DNA of 64,000 bases from Onthophagus taurus (Eukaryota; Arthropoda; Insecta; Coleoptera; Scarabaeidae). A program made the translations under genes and the position numbers. The stretch is from positions 17,551,001 to 17,615,000 of the forward strand of contig NC_091972.1 of assembly GCF_036711975.1 (NCBI RefSeq), read 5' to 3'. Below, piece after piece: positions 1 to 10,866 of the stretch; position 1 is the first letter of the stretch; the number at the start of each line of letters is the position of its first letter. The notes below the pieces were generated by a model. The model ran no database searches. It saw only the letters and a list, made by a program, of their open reading frames with translations, and was not told the DNA's origin.

Positions 1-460
1 AAAACATACATAACTTTGGCAGAAGGCTAGATACTGCTTCTAGAAGACTAAATACTGCTTTCTGAAGACTAGATACTGCCGACAGGTCTAAATACAGCGT
101 CTGGAACACTAAATACTGCCTTCTAAAGACTAAAATTGCTTTGTGGCGACTAAATACTGCTTTTTGAAGACTAGCTACTGCTGACAGGTCTAAATACTGC
201 AAAAGAAAGATAAGATATTGTTGGAGAAAACATACATAACGTTGGGAGAAGACTAGATACTGCTTCTAGAAGACTAAATACTGCTTTCTGAAGACTAGAT
301 ACTGCCGACAGGTCTAAATACAGCATCTAGAACACTAAATACTGCTTTCTAAAGACTAAAATTGCTTTGTGGAGACTAAATACTGCTTTCTGAAGACTAG
401 ATACTGCTGACAGGTCTAAATACTGCAAAAGAAAGATAAGATATTGTTGGAGAAAACATT
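1..460. repeat. Complex tandem repeat, ~226-bp period, two copies
   Basis: The block starting at base 1 restarts at about 227 with few differences, so the period is about 226 bp. Each unit is itself built from 20-30-bp sub-repeats around the core gactaaatactgc, with variable spacers. It ends near 460 at a GC-rich segment. No coding potential is seen. It lies upstream of the first visible FIRRM exon, so it may sit in an upstream intron or 5' flank of that gene. Confidence 0.85.
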
Positions 461-878
461 AAAAAGGCGCCGGTGCCCCCGTTTAGGCGGCGCCCGGGTG
501 CAGTGCACCCCTTGCACCCCCCGGTAGCGCCGACTCTGAGCATAAGAAGCGATATCCTCTATGTGCGGTATAAACGATAGTCTGATATCAAAAGGTACTC
601 CCAGATCTTTGAGAGAAGTCAACTTAAGCAGGGAAATTAGGACTATAGGAAATGGTTAGGAAAATTTTCTTTTCGAATTTAAAACAAGAGGCGACCATGA
701 ACACAATGCCGTTGGAATTAGATTGATTAAATACCCCGCTCACGAATTTTTTTCAGTTTAAAATCTATGGCCAACTTCACACGCGTACAAAACTAACCTT
801 ACACAACATTTTTTGTTGCTAGTTTTTACAAATTTATCCTGATTTTTTTATTTAATTACTTTTATTACTTTATTTTAG
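461..878. other. GC-rich insert, then intronic sequence
   Basis: Bases 466-533 are strongly GC-rich compared with everything around them and contain a perfect palindrome (gggtgcagtgcaccc, 496-510). This looks like a fragment of a mobile-element end, possibly hAT-like, but no partner terminus was found. From about 640 to 878 the sequence is AT-rich and ends with a polypyrimidine tract and an AG acceptor at 877-878, directly before the first recognised FIRRM exon. No exon was recognised here. Confidence 0.4.
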
Positions 879-3800
879 ATGGTTGTGGATATAATAGAAG
901 TTTTAGAAGATTTAATTTCATACATTCCAGGTAGTAATCTACCAAACCAAACATTTTCATTGCATCTATGTGATATTTTATATAAAACATTCTTACACTG
1001 TAAAGAAAGGTATTTATGGCAAACACCTACTAGTATTAGTATTGAGTGTTTCTTTATTTTGATAATTATTTTTAGCCATAACATTTACTTAATTTACTAC
1101 AACTCAATCAACGAGATACTATTAATAACATTCAAAAAAGCTCAAGAAGTGCATTCAAAGTTACTAAAACTGTTAGAATTTGATTTAGTTATTAATAACA
1201 TTAACGAAGATGAAATACTTTTATTAAAAAATAGTAAAGTGAAATTAAAAATTTTAAGCTTTTAACATAAATTTATACATATTGTTTTCTTTAGTTTTGT
1301 GTAACTTGGTTAATATTGGAATTGTATTATCTGGGATGAATGTAAAAGCGATGGTCGATAATTGGAAAGGATACACGACTTTAACGCGGAAATACAGCGA
1401 ATTTTTAGCTAAAAACATGGATTTAAATCAACCTTTACAGTTACTTATGACCGAAATCTTAATGAATTTAAAAGGAGTTTTTGAAATAGTAATATTTTTT
1501 TTTGATATAAACAAACATTTTTAATTTATCAATTTTTGTTATTTTTTTTCAGGATATGGATGATTTAACCACAATAACGTACACTTTAAAAGTTGGTAAT
1601 TTTCTCGCTAAAGTTTTATCAAAGTTATGTTTCACCTTTTGGGATGACGTCACAAATCATTCCGAAACTTTTTGGAAATTTTTTATTGAATTATACAGGT
1701 AAATCCCTATAACTATAACAAATTTAATAATATTTTAAAAAATCGTTTTAGTTATTCAACCCCTCACGTTAAAAAAGATTTATTTTGTACCGCTCACGTT
1801 GTAAGTTTAATTAAACTGTATTTATTGGACGCTTTAGAATCATTAATTGAAAAGTTATCTTTTGAAGAACAATTTTGTTCCGTAAGTTTTCTTGATAGTA
1901 TTAATTTTAATGTAATCCCAATTAATTTTTAGATTAACGACAAGTTCGACAATCATTCTTATTCATACGTCTTATTTATAGAAAAAATTTTGAAATATTG
2001 GGCAAATAAGCTTGCTAAATGTCCAATACATCAATACAATGTGGATGGATTACTAAAGCACTTAATCAAGTGTTTAGATACAAGTAAATTATAATTAATA
2101 CAGTAAAACCTCGATATAACAGATTAATATGGGGAAGGGAAAATTCGTTATATGAAAAATTTTTAATTTGCACTTTACACTGAATGAATAATTGGACCGC
2201 GTTATACATACACTTGACTAAGCACTTGACGATAAAAAGTCTATCGTTTTTAGAGATTTTCATGCTGTCTGGTAGGATAAAGTTTTAAAGTAGTTTTAAG
2301 GTAGTTTTAAAGGATAAAGCTAAGCGCGTTATGCGATTTCAAGTTCAATTTGCATCATACGTTAAGAACCGACTTAGATACGACACTTAGATAGACCAAG
2401 AAATTCTGCAATAGAAAAAATAGATGAGAAGTTTATGTTTTTTATTTTATATACAATTTAAATCTAACTAGTTTCGGCCCTTGGCCATCTTCAGAGACTC
2501 TACAAATAGATTAATATCTCTCATATTATCCATTTTACAAATGACAGCGATATCACTATGTTGCATATTTTTATTGCACTAAAACTAGAACTAACACTAG
2601 ACCTAGAAGTTTTAGAAAGTTTCGGGTTTTGCCGTGCTTATTTCTAGTTCTAGGTCTAGTGTTAGTTCTAGTTTTACACTATCACTAGAACTAACACAAG
2701 ACTTATAACTAGAATCATTCGGGTTTAGCCGTCTTGAGAGTTAGTTCTAGTGGCAGTGGTAGGTAGCGCTACTTAGCATAAGATATTACTATGTTGTATA
2801 TTTTTATTGAACTAAAACTAGAAACATTTGGAGAAACATTCAGTTGTCAATGTCAACTTTAATTTTATTATTATATTCGTAATCTTTATAAAATAACCGT
2901 TAAAGTGAGTCCAAACTTGACGCATTTATCTTAAAAAACCAAAAAGTTCGAACTTTCAACTTTTAATTTTGACATACCGTGAAATTCCCCTAACACGAAC
3001 TTCTATATCTCGAGTAATTTTCTTAAGCTCAAGCGTTTGACGAGGCTTCAAATGTGTTTAAATGTGTTTCTCTAACTAGAATTTTCCATAACTCGAAGTT
3101 TTCTTCCGGTCCCTTAGTGACTCAAGTTAGGGGATTTTCACTGTATTTGTCAACTTCATAAAAATCCTTTCAAATGAATCCAAACTCGACATATTTAACT
3201 TTAATATTAATGGAAATACAATGACTTCCGGTTTAAAATGTCAACGTCAATTTTGATATATTTGTCACCTTCATTAAAAAAAACTTTAAAATGAGTGCAA
3301 AGATGACGCACTTACCTCAAAAACAAAAAAGTTAGAATAAAAAACATTAAACCCGAAATTAGCAACAATGAAGATAGGAAATTAATTTTTAAATATTAAT
3401 ACCAACCTTAATTTTTTATTTTTTTTTTATTATATTTTTGTCTTTGTGACAAATATTAAGACTAATGGGGTCATACACGATTTTCTTTTTATTATATTTT
3501 CTGAAAGTTTATATAAAAATATAGTTACCGTTATTTTTTTTTTTTTTATTTTCGAACAAAGTCATTGTTAAAAAAATTATTGAAAATTTATATACCCATT
3601 TGCGCTTTTAAAATTCCCGCGTTGATGACGTACGATTCTCACTTTTGCGTCCCCTGCTCCCCGCTCAAATGCGAGAAAGAGATGAACGTCATTTAGGTTG
3701 TATTGAAAAGAGATAGAGTGTTTGTAGGTTATGTTTATTATGTTTTGTTCATGGATGTAATAGAGACACTCTATTACATCCATGGTTTTATTTTGACACT

Positions 3801-6800
3801 GTCACACCGCAAGCGCTATCTAACGGACAATTTAACTTGTTTTAGGCAGTGCGGTTCCTACGTCACAGAAAAGCCGCGAAATTATTTCGTTTGAATATTT
3901 GCTATTTTTCACTTCAAATTAGGCAAAATATAAAATTGATCAAAATATTTCTTTTACTTTGTGTTCATGCATATACTTGCATATATCGTTTGACATAAAA
4001 ATTTTCTCTAAATTTAATAAGTGTGTATGACCCCATTGTAAGATAAAAATTAAGAATATGTCAAAATGACATTGACATTTCAAACCGGAAGTTGCTTATA
4101 TCTTGAGTAATATTGGAATTAAACGTGTCATGTTTGGATTCATTTTAAAGGATTTTTCACAACGATTACAAATATGTCAAAATTAAGGTTGACATTTTAA
4201 TCCTGAAGTTAGTTATCATATAACAGACAAATAGACAACTTCATGGTGTTCTTTCATGATGTATTCTTTATTAAAAAAACCTTTAAAATGAGTCCAAACA
4301 AGACGCACTTATCTCAAAAAACAAAAAAGTTAAAATAAAAAACATTAAACCCTAAGTTAGCAACAATGAAGATAGCAATTTAATTTTTAAATATTAATAC
4401 CAACCTTAATTTTTTATTATATGTTTTTGTGACGAATATTAAGACATTTTATAAAAATTAAAATTATGTCAAAATTACATTGACATTTCAAACCGGATGT
4501 TGCTTTTATCTCGAGTAATATTGGAATTTAACGTATCATGTTTGGACTCATTTTAAAGGATTTTTCACGACGATTACAAATATGTCAAAATTGACGTTGA
4601 CATTCTTAACCGGAAGTTGACCATAACTTCATGAATATTGAAGATAAATATGTCGTGTTTGTACTCATTTTAAAGGATTTTTAATGAAGATTACAAATAT
4701 GTCAAAATTGAGATTGACATTTTAAACCTGAAGTTAGTATCATGTAATAGAAGTTTTATAACTAAAGTTAATCTAGTGTTAGTTACTTTTCCGCACTTTT
4801 TTTTATTTTTAACGTGTTTTTTTGGGTCATTTCACATTGATTAAAAAAAAATTGTCGATTTTTAAGCCATATTATGATTCTTGGATTTTCCCAAGTTTCT
4901 TAATATTTCTTTTGTTAAAAAAGAGCGTTCTTAAATTTTAATCTGTAAACTTGTAACACTTCGTCCTTAATTTCATTTTACAATTTTTTAAACTTTAATT
5001 TTGTAAATTAGTAACTAATAATCTGATTTCGACTTTGATGTGTGACCTTTTTTAACAAAACAAAAGTAAATATTAAGAAACTTGTTTGTAAAAATGGATA
5101 AGATGAGAGATGTTAATCTATTTGTAGAGTCTTTGAAGATGGCCAAGGGCCGAAACTGGTTAAACTTAAATTCTATATAAAATAAAATCCAGTTTAAAAG
5201 TACAAAATCAAACTCTAAATTATTTTCTTCAAAAAATTTTTACACTAATCGTCATTTTATCTCTAGTTTTAGTGATTAAATTTATGCCACGACTTACATC
5301 CATAATCGTAAAACGTAACGAGTCACCAAGCGGCTTCTGTGCTTGTGATAGCTGTCATCAGTGTTCTATGATAAAAATGGCCAGGCGCCAAACAATTTTG
5401 AATAGCTAAAGCCTGTTTATTCTGAGAAGTCTTCTATTTTTAGAAATCCCGAAAATCCCGTTTTTCTCAACATTATTCATTTGTCGCTTAGTCAACTGAT
5501 GCATAACGCGGTCCAATTTTAATCCACACCGTTGCGTTCTTATTAGTTAGTTCTACTTTTAGTTATCTAACGCTGAATAACAACTAAAACCAGAGCTAAC
5601 ACTAGAAACATTTCAACTTTCCCCAAATAAAATCCAAATGTTTCTGCTAGGTCTGGTGCTAATTCTACTTTTACTGCAATAAAAATAGACAATAATCTAG
5701 CACTGAACAAAAACTAACACTAGAACTAAAAGATATCTTATTTTTAAGAATCTTTATTAATTTTTTACACAAAATTGTTTACAGTTATTTATACCGGGTT
5801 ATCTTTTACATATTAGTACACATATTGAGCATCTATAAGATGTTTTTTTTATTTACCTAATGAGATTCTAAAAATATACATGTGCAGCTATCGTCTGATC
5901 TAGAATAAAGAAAAAAGCATCGATAGCAACAAAATGGTGTCAATTTGAAGATTGAATTTTATTTATTTACGCTTGAAATGAATATTTTGACTTGATTCTA
6001 GTTCTGACGATAACGACATATCCGATTAATATATGTACACAGTTTGAGCACAATTAAGCAAATAATTTTTGAGTAATCGTGGTTACTACATAATGCCGTT
6101 TCGAGAAAAACGTGATTGAAGTTTTTGTAACTTTTACACTCTGGAAACTTTGAAATATAAATATTTACTGTTAATCTGTAATTCCAGGGTCATAAAGGGA
6201 TCCTTCTTCGATGTAGTACATACTCTGTAATTTCGACCTTTCTTCTCTGTGTTGCGTTCTTTATTTTGCAAAATCGGACGAGTGCCTTTCCGCTCAGCTA
6301 ATACGAATCTCGTTGCGACTGTGCGCTTGCATTTCTGCTTGTCGCCCAATTTTCACTCCCATCACATCCATAAATTTCAAAATTGATATAAATCCGTCGT
6401 TGAAGATTGCCACTGTTAAAAAAGTTGCAACTTTAATTGTTTTCGCAGCACGATGTAAATGTTTCGGATCGAAATTTCAAATTAGCGCGTACGACGATTC
6501 ATTATTGTTCTGGGATTCTGCACCCAAACAAAGTCCTAGTAACTCATCATGGAATAAAACTTGATAAATTTATTTTAATTTATCCAAAACCTGTAACTCG
6601 GCGATGAACTTGAGTGACAGTTTTGATGTGGCTTTTCATCAGTGGACGTTTTGTGGTAGTACGTTGCCCACATTTCTTTCTTCATATCTTCACTATTCGG
6701 CATACCTGGTTAGATCAACTATAATTGTGTCAGTCAATTTTTTTAGTTATTAATCTGAAATCATTAAAGTACACGTTATGTGCTGATTTATGAGGTAAAA

Positions 6801-9752
6801 CCTGTAAAAGATTGATAACAACTTCTTCCCCAAGTCTAAATATTTTCCTAATACCTTGAAAATTTCGTCCTCCATATATGATATAACCTGAAAAACATTT
6901 CTGCCAAGTTCAGACAAGTATCCGGCTTTGGCCGGATATTAAAAACCTATTACTTAGGACTCCACCATTCACAGGAATTAGTATCTCTTTTAGGTTTTGG
7001 ACAATGCAGATAATAATCAAGTTCAACCTAAATAGGACTTTTTTCATTGAATACAACTTTATTTATATCAGGTTTGTTTCTAGCAACCTCATTATAATAA
7101 TCCCAATGTTGTGGGATTGTTGTTATGTTGTTTTCTTCTCTTCGCTTATAATTCATCATCACATTCATTACTAACAGAACTGTCGCTGTTATCACTTTCG
7201 ATTATTAATTAAAGTATCCTCTTTTTAATGTAACAAGCCGTTTTGAAAAATCACTTTCAGTTCTTGAGAAATAAATTTTTGAAATGATCGACAATTTTTT
7301 CGAATATTGCAATTTTCGCCGATTAAGTTTTAAAAATTCGTATAAAATCCAGTTCTTGGAATATGAGTATGAAAATTTCCCAAAGTGTTAATAAAAGTAT
7401 CTTCTTTCCAATGAACCAACCCGTTTTGGAAAATAGTTTTTAGTTTTTGAGAAAACAATATTTAAAGTTTTGATAAAATTTTCGATGTTGCAATTTTCAT
7501 CGATAACTTACAAAATTCGCTATAAAATTCATTTTTTGGAGGATCCTTGTGGAAATATCACCAATTATTAATTAAAGTATCCTCTTTTTAATGCAATAAG
7601 CTGTTTTGAAAAACCGCTTTTAGTTTTTGAGATAAATTTTTGAAATGATACACAATTTTTTCGAATTTTGCAATTTTCGCCGATTAAGTTTTAAAAATTC
7701 GTATAAAATCCAGTTCTTGGAATATGAGTATGAAAATTTCCCAAAGTGATAATAAGAGTGTCTTCTTTCTAATGAACTAACACGTTTTGAAAAATAACTT
7801 TTAGTTTTTGAGAAAACAATATTTGAAATTTTGATAAAATTTTCGATGTTGCAATTTTCATCGATAACTTACAAAATTCGCTATAAAATTTATTTTTTGA
7901 AGGATCTTTGAAGGATTTTTAGAGTTGCTTCGTGAGTTAGTTAATCAGCATCAAAAAAGTTCATTTTGTATCTTGGATCCAAACAAGTTGACATATATAA
8001 ATATCGCAATAATGTGGCAAAATCACTATCCGTTCCATCACTACTATTCATCAACATTGTTCTGTGAAGTATACTGCATACGAAAATCATTCAGGATTAA
8101 AAAAAATATATAATAAGAGTTTTTTTTACAATGTTTTTTACAATCCTTAAACGAATAGTATCCTAATAAGTATTAATAATTATTTTCGCGACCCAATGAT
8201 TGCGTTTCGCTGAAATTGATAATATTAATAGTTTATATCGTTATATCGAGGTTTTATTGTAATTATAATACCTAAATTTATCATTGTTGTTTTAGCCGAT
8301 TTCATTTTACAATCAACCTCAATTTACCAAGAATTAATCATTAAAATGTCTCTTGTGATAAGTAATTTAGACGAGAAGAACTTTTCGTGCGTTGAAAACG
8401 AATTGTGTAAGAATATTTTTAATAAAAATGTTATGGTTTCTGTTTTTTGTCAAGAAATTTGGTTGGAAGTTATCAAGTAAATTAATTTTTCCGCAAGATT
8501 TCTTTTAAATTTACTTTTAATTTTCAGATTAACTCCTTTAAGTTACAATTATGAAGTGTTATGTGTCTTAATAGATAGATTTATGTTAGTGTTAAACGCT
8601 AAAATTTATGTAAACCCCCTCGTTTATCTTTTAACAAACTATTTAAGAAAGCTATTTATGAATTTAAGCAACGATTATAGAATGCAATTTCTACTAAAAT
8701 ATCCCGTTAATAAAAATCTGGTTTTATGGAAATCAATCGGATTGGATTTAGTATCCATGTCGCCTCGTTTTAAGCAAGATGTGGACGTTTTATGTGTGGA
8801 GCTTACAAAATACGTTGAATTATTTTTATTGCGAAGTTGTTCCTTGGATCAATACCTAAATCTTGTATAAATAACAAAATAATTTCGTTTTGTTAAAAAT
8901 TAACAGATTACTTTTTAGGTCAATTTATTAAACGTAACAGCCACCATCCCATCCAATGAATTATCAACAAATCTAAACAAATTATCTTCCTTACTTATTG
9001 AAATGTGGATTTTAGAGTTTAACGAAGACATCATTGATTCTCCTTTCTTTAATTTACTCTTAGAAGGAATGATTAACTTAACTTTATCGTTAATATCGAA
9101 ATTTAATGAACAACAATTAATCGAAGTAAATCCATAACATTAATTAATACAACTTTAATTATTTTTTTATTTTTAGATCTTAAAAACGTTACAATCCTTA
9201 ATAAAAGTCAACGACACATCAAAAATCCATTCAATTAAAATAATAAAGAAATTAATATTTATCCCGAACATGAAAAACTCCAACACAATATTATTTCACA
9301 TCGAAGAAATGATCACCGCATTATTAACGGCAAATCAAACCGTTTTAACAAATGAAATTCTCAACCTAATAAGAAAATGTCCTAATGTTAAGCAAAAAAC
9401 TTTTCTTGAGAACACACTCAAAAAAAATTACGATTTCAACACTAAATATGAAACTTTTTTAAAATCTAATAACGATAATTCTGTTAATACTATGAATATT
9501 TCGAATTTGATTTTAAATCAAACGGCTGATTTAGCGAAATCGGATGGTTTTCATAAATGCGTACAATGGAGTGTTGAGCCGAAAATTAAGAAAATGAAGT
9601 TGGATGAAAACGTCGATTTGGAAAAAGTTTTGAATAAAATAAAAGAGGACGTTTATGGCCTTAAAGAGTTGATAAAACGTGAACCCTTCCAGAGTCGACA
9701 TGTTGATGTGATTCACGATGTTATTGGTGACTTACAGTTATGCTTAAAATAG
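879..9752 (+). CDS. FIRRM: FIRRM (C1orf112/FLIP) homologue, C-terminal ~736 residues
   Basis: FIRRM binds the AAA+ ATPase FIGNL1 and controls RAD51 removal during recombination and mitosis; that role is transferred from the family. Exons: 879-1009, 1076-1233, 1295-1488, 1553-1698, 1752-1881, 1933-2083, 8296-8476, 8528-8864, 8919-9125 and 9177-9752. All introns are GT..AG and all phases match. The spliced translation aligns almost without gaps to my memory of human FIRRM: FLHCKESHNIYLIYYN against FVHCKNSESVYSGCLH, then a conserved block ending LSGMN/ISSMD, a FANSLLHY-like block and the coiled C-terminus. It is a helical-repeat protein with no catalytic motif. About 110-125 N-terminal residues are missing: an acceptor precedes 879, so ATG 879 is probably internal. 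The 66-nt first intron is stopless and in frame. The sixth intron is 6.2 kb because of a transposon. An AATAAA lies at 9829. Confidence 0.85.
3464..4037. mobile_element. MITE with ATGGGGTCATACAC inverted termini
   Basis: Termini atggggtcatacac (about 3464) and gtgtatgaccccat (about 4024-4037) are inverted, with TA at both borders. The flanks join to match the undisturbed second copy of the host repeat at about 4430 (attaagac followed by an AT-rich stretch and a gtcaaaat motif), so the insertion point is well defined. The element is about 574 bp. It contains a perfect hairpin at 3750-3784 and a locally GC-richer segment (3600-3680). No transposase is present. Confidence 0.65.
3750..3784. repeat. 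Perfect 16-bp hairpin with 3-nt loop
   Basis: CATGGATGTAATAGAG at 3750-3765 is followed by ACA and then its exact reverse complement at 3769-3784. It lies near the centre of the MITE at 3464-4037. Confidence 0.95.
5191..6179. other. Intronic repeat debris, no gene
   Basis: Part of the enlarged FIRRM intron. Bases about 5485-5520 repeat, inverted, the cgcggtccaat subterminal segment of the pogo-like left end (about 2190-2222). Bases 5570-5720 again carry ctagaactaacac-type runs. Nothing coding is seen. Confidence 0.5.
6180..6600 (-). pseudogene. Decayed TE-encoded protein C-terminus (family unassigned)
   Basis: Reading the minus strand with frame changes gives a C-terminal segment with a CLGAESQNNNES-like start, a VAIFNDGFISILKFMDVMG core and an end of the type EEGSLYDPGIT. 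I associate this pattern with multicopy transposase-like proteins in invertebrate genomes but cannot name the superfamily. Several frame changes and stops show it is dead. It lies inside the pogo-ended composite in the FIRRM intron. Confidence 0.4.
6900..7000. mobile_element. hAT-like terminal fragment, copy of the window's right end
   Basis: The stretch from ccggatattaaaaacctattact to taggttttggac nearly matches 63920-64000. It contains ccggctttggccgg. At the right end of the window the same family begins with a gtggtgaaacggatatccggcc terminus typical of BED-finger hAT elements. Confidence 0.5.
7195..7905. repeat. Tandem pair of ~360-bp repeat units
   Basis: Two successive units share the phrases tttgagataaatttttgaaatgat, ttcgccgattaagttttaaa, aaaatttcccaaagtg and gatgttgcaattttcatcgata, about 360 bp apart. 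The same unit occurs once more, inverted, at 32390-32650. There is no open frame. It fits internal or subterminal repeats of the hAT-like family whose ends lie nearby. Confidence 0.7.
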
Positions 9753-9828
9753 TTTATACGAATAATTTACGGTTATTGTTTAAAATTCATTTATTTTGGT
9801 AGTATTTAATAATATGTGTTATTTATTA

Positions 9829-9834
9829 AATAAA
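9829..9834 (+). terminator. Polyadenylation signal of the FIRRM gene
   Basis: AATAAA about 77 nt after the TAG stop at 9750-9752. Confidence 0.7.
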
Positions 9835-9896
9835 GATATCGTTTATATAGAAATCAGTTCTTCTTTCTTCGTATCTAAGGAAATTTGATGTTTGAA

Positions 9897-10230
9897 GTAA
9901 TTTAAATATTACTTTTACTAGCACAGCCCCAAAGTTGTAGGCCGTATAAGCATACTGCTTTTAGTACTTGCTTATAAAGGAACAGTTTATTGTGGGTAAC
10001 TTGGACTTCCTTGGAGCAGTCAGTACATTCTTTTATATTTTAGATTAAACATTTCTTCACATGGTCATGTCCAGGTATTTCGCCAAGTTAGACTTACAGA
10101 CTTGCTTTCATTCAACTTGATACGCTAAGTTCTGGTTCAAGTATTTATTTTGTCCATAGAGGATTGTAACTTTTCTTCAGCCTCTTCATGATTTTTTCCT
10201 ATTGCCATGATAGTGTCACGTTCAAGATCC
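9897..10230 (-). pseudogene. Jockey-like LINE reverse transcriptase fragment
   Basis: On the minus strand the frame reads DTIMAIGKNHEEAEEKLQSS, which follows a YADD-type site, and further on LKAVCLYGLQLWGCASKSNI, the characteristic C-terminal RT motif of Jockey-group non-LTR elements. The fragment is 5'-truncated and interrupted, and it lies just downstream of FIRRM. Confidence 0.75.
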
Positions 10231-10866
10231 CAAATATCACTAGTGTATATAACAGTAGAATACTGGGCTGTGGTGAGGCTGCCTCTCAACGATCTCGACC
10301 TTTGGTAATACCGCTGCCACCAGAAACAGTATTTCGCGCTTCCTAATACTTAGTCTGAAGGACCCCTAATTGATCTTAGCAAATCAATGAAAACTAAATA
10401 AGAAGCGCGCGGGAAAGGCTCTGTCAGGAAAAGGGAAACACAAGTGTTTTAACCACACTTAAACTATATTTACAAAGCAAAAAAAAAAAGAGTATTGATA
10501 TGGAACAAAATAAATCTTAAAGGTATCTATGTTATATGAAAAATGTATAGATAAAAATTACATTGAAATCATGAAAGCGGAAGTAGTATTTTACTTATTT
10601 GTTAGGTTTCCACATGTGATTTTATATATAGGAGTTAAAATAAAGAAAATTCTACAATTATTTTGTATTTAGTGCCTTTATTAAAAGTATTTTTCCAAAA
10701 ATTTATATTTCAGTCGTATACAAATGTGAGAAAGTCGAGTGTAGAGCACTGTAGTTTTGTTATTATTATGTTTTTATGTTTTTCATTTAATGTCACCTCT
10801 TAAAAACAGGATTAAAATATGTTAAACAATTTTATATGTACATAATTATAGGTATACACAATTATA
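10231..10866. other. No gene recognised
   Basis: AT-rich intergenic sequence with a short GC-richer stretch (10260-10420), possibly more TE debris. No ORF, motif or repeat was assigned. Confidence 0.4.

Larger units (their letters stand above)
2437..5190. repeat. Large inverted-repeat unit with hammerhead-like tips
   Basis: The ~100-bp segment at 2437-2537, including a GGCC..GGCC hairpin with GAAA, recurs inverted at 5088-5190. Inside, blocks containing the phrases gacattgacatttcaaaccgg and cattttaaaggattttt recur on both strands: reverse orientation at 2840-3400, forward at 4040-4760. A direct duplication is also visible, since the caacaatgaagatag block occurs at about 3366 and about 4361. 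Short stretches rich in ctagaactaacac (2580-2830 and 5560-5720) flank this. No protein is encoded. It is probably a non-autonomous or collapsed Penelope-like or foldback element. Confidence 0.55.
2101..8259. mobile_element. pogo/Tigger-ended composite inserted in a FIRRM intron
   Basis: The left end reads CAGTAAAACCTCGATATAAC at 2101. The reverse complement of the right end (8240-8259) reads the same with one difference. TA dinucleotides flank both ends (2099-2100 and 8260-8261), as expected for Tc1/mariner-pogo insertion. Without it the FIRRM intron would be about 53 nt, like its neighbours. No pogo transposase was recognised. The 6.16-kb interior is layered with other repeats, including an inverted repeat, a MITE, a decayed transposase-like ORF and a tandem pair. 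The ends could belong to two related copies bracketing unrelated DNA, but the TA-to-TA fit favours one insertion that later filled up. Confidence 0.65.

Noticed and set aside
1010..1075. Reading straight through 879-1265 as one exon
   Set aside because: The frame is open, but splicing the 66-nt GT..AG intron gives a gapless match to FIRRM, while readthrough inserts 22 unrelated residues.
1882..9176. Treating 8556-8870 and 9270-9752 as separate small genes
   Set aside because: Splice sites, phases and homology join them into the single FIRRM gene.
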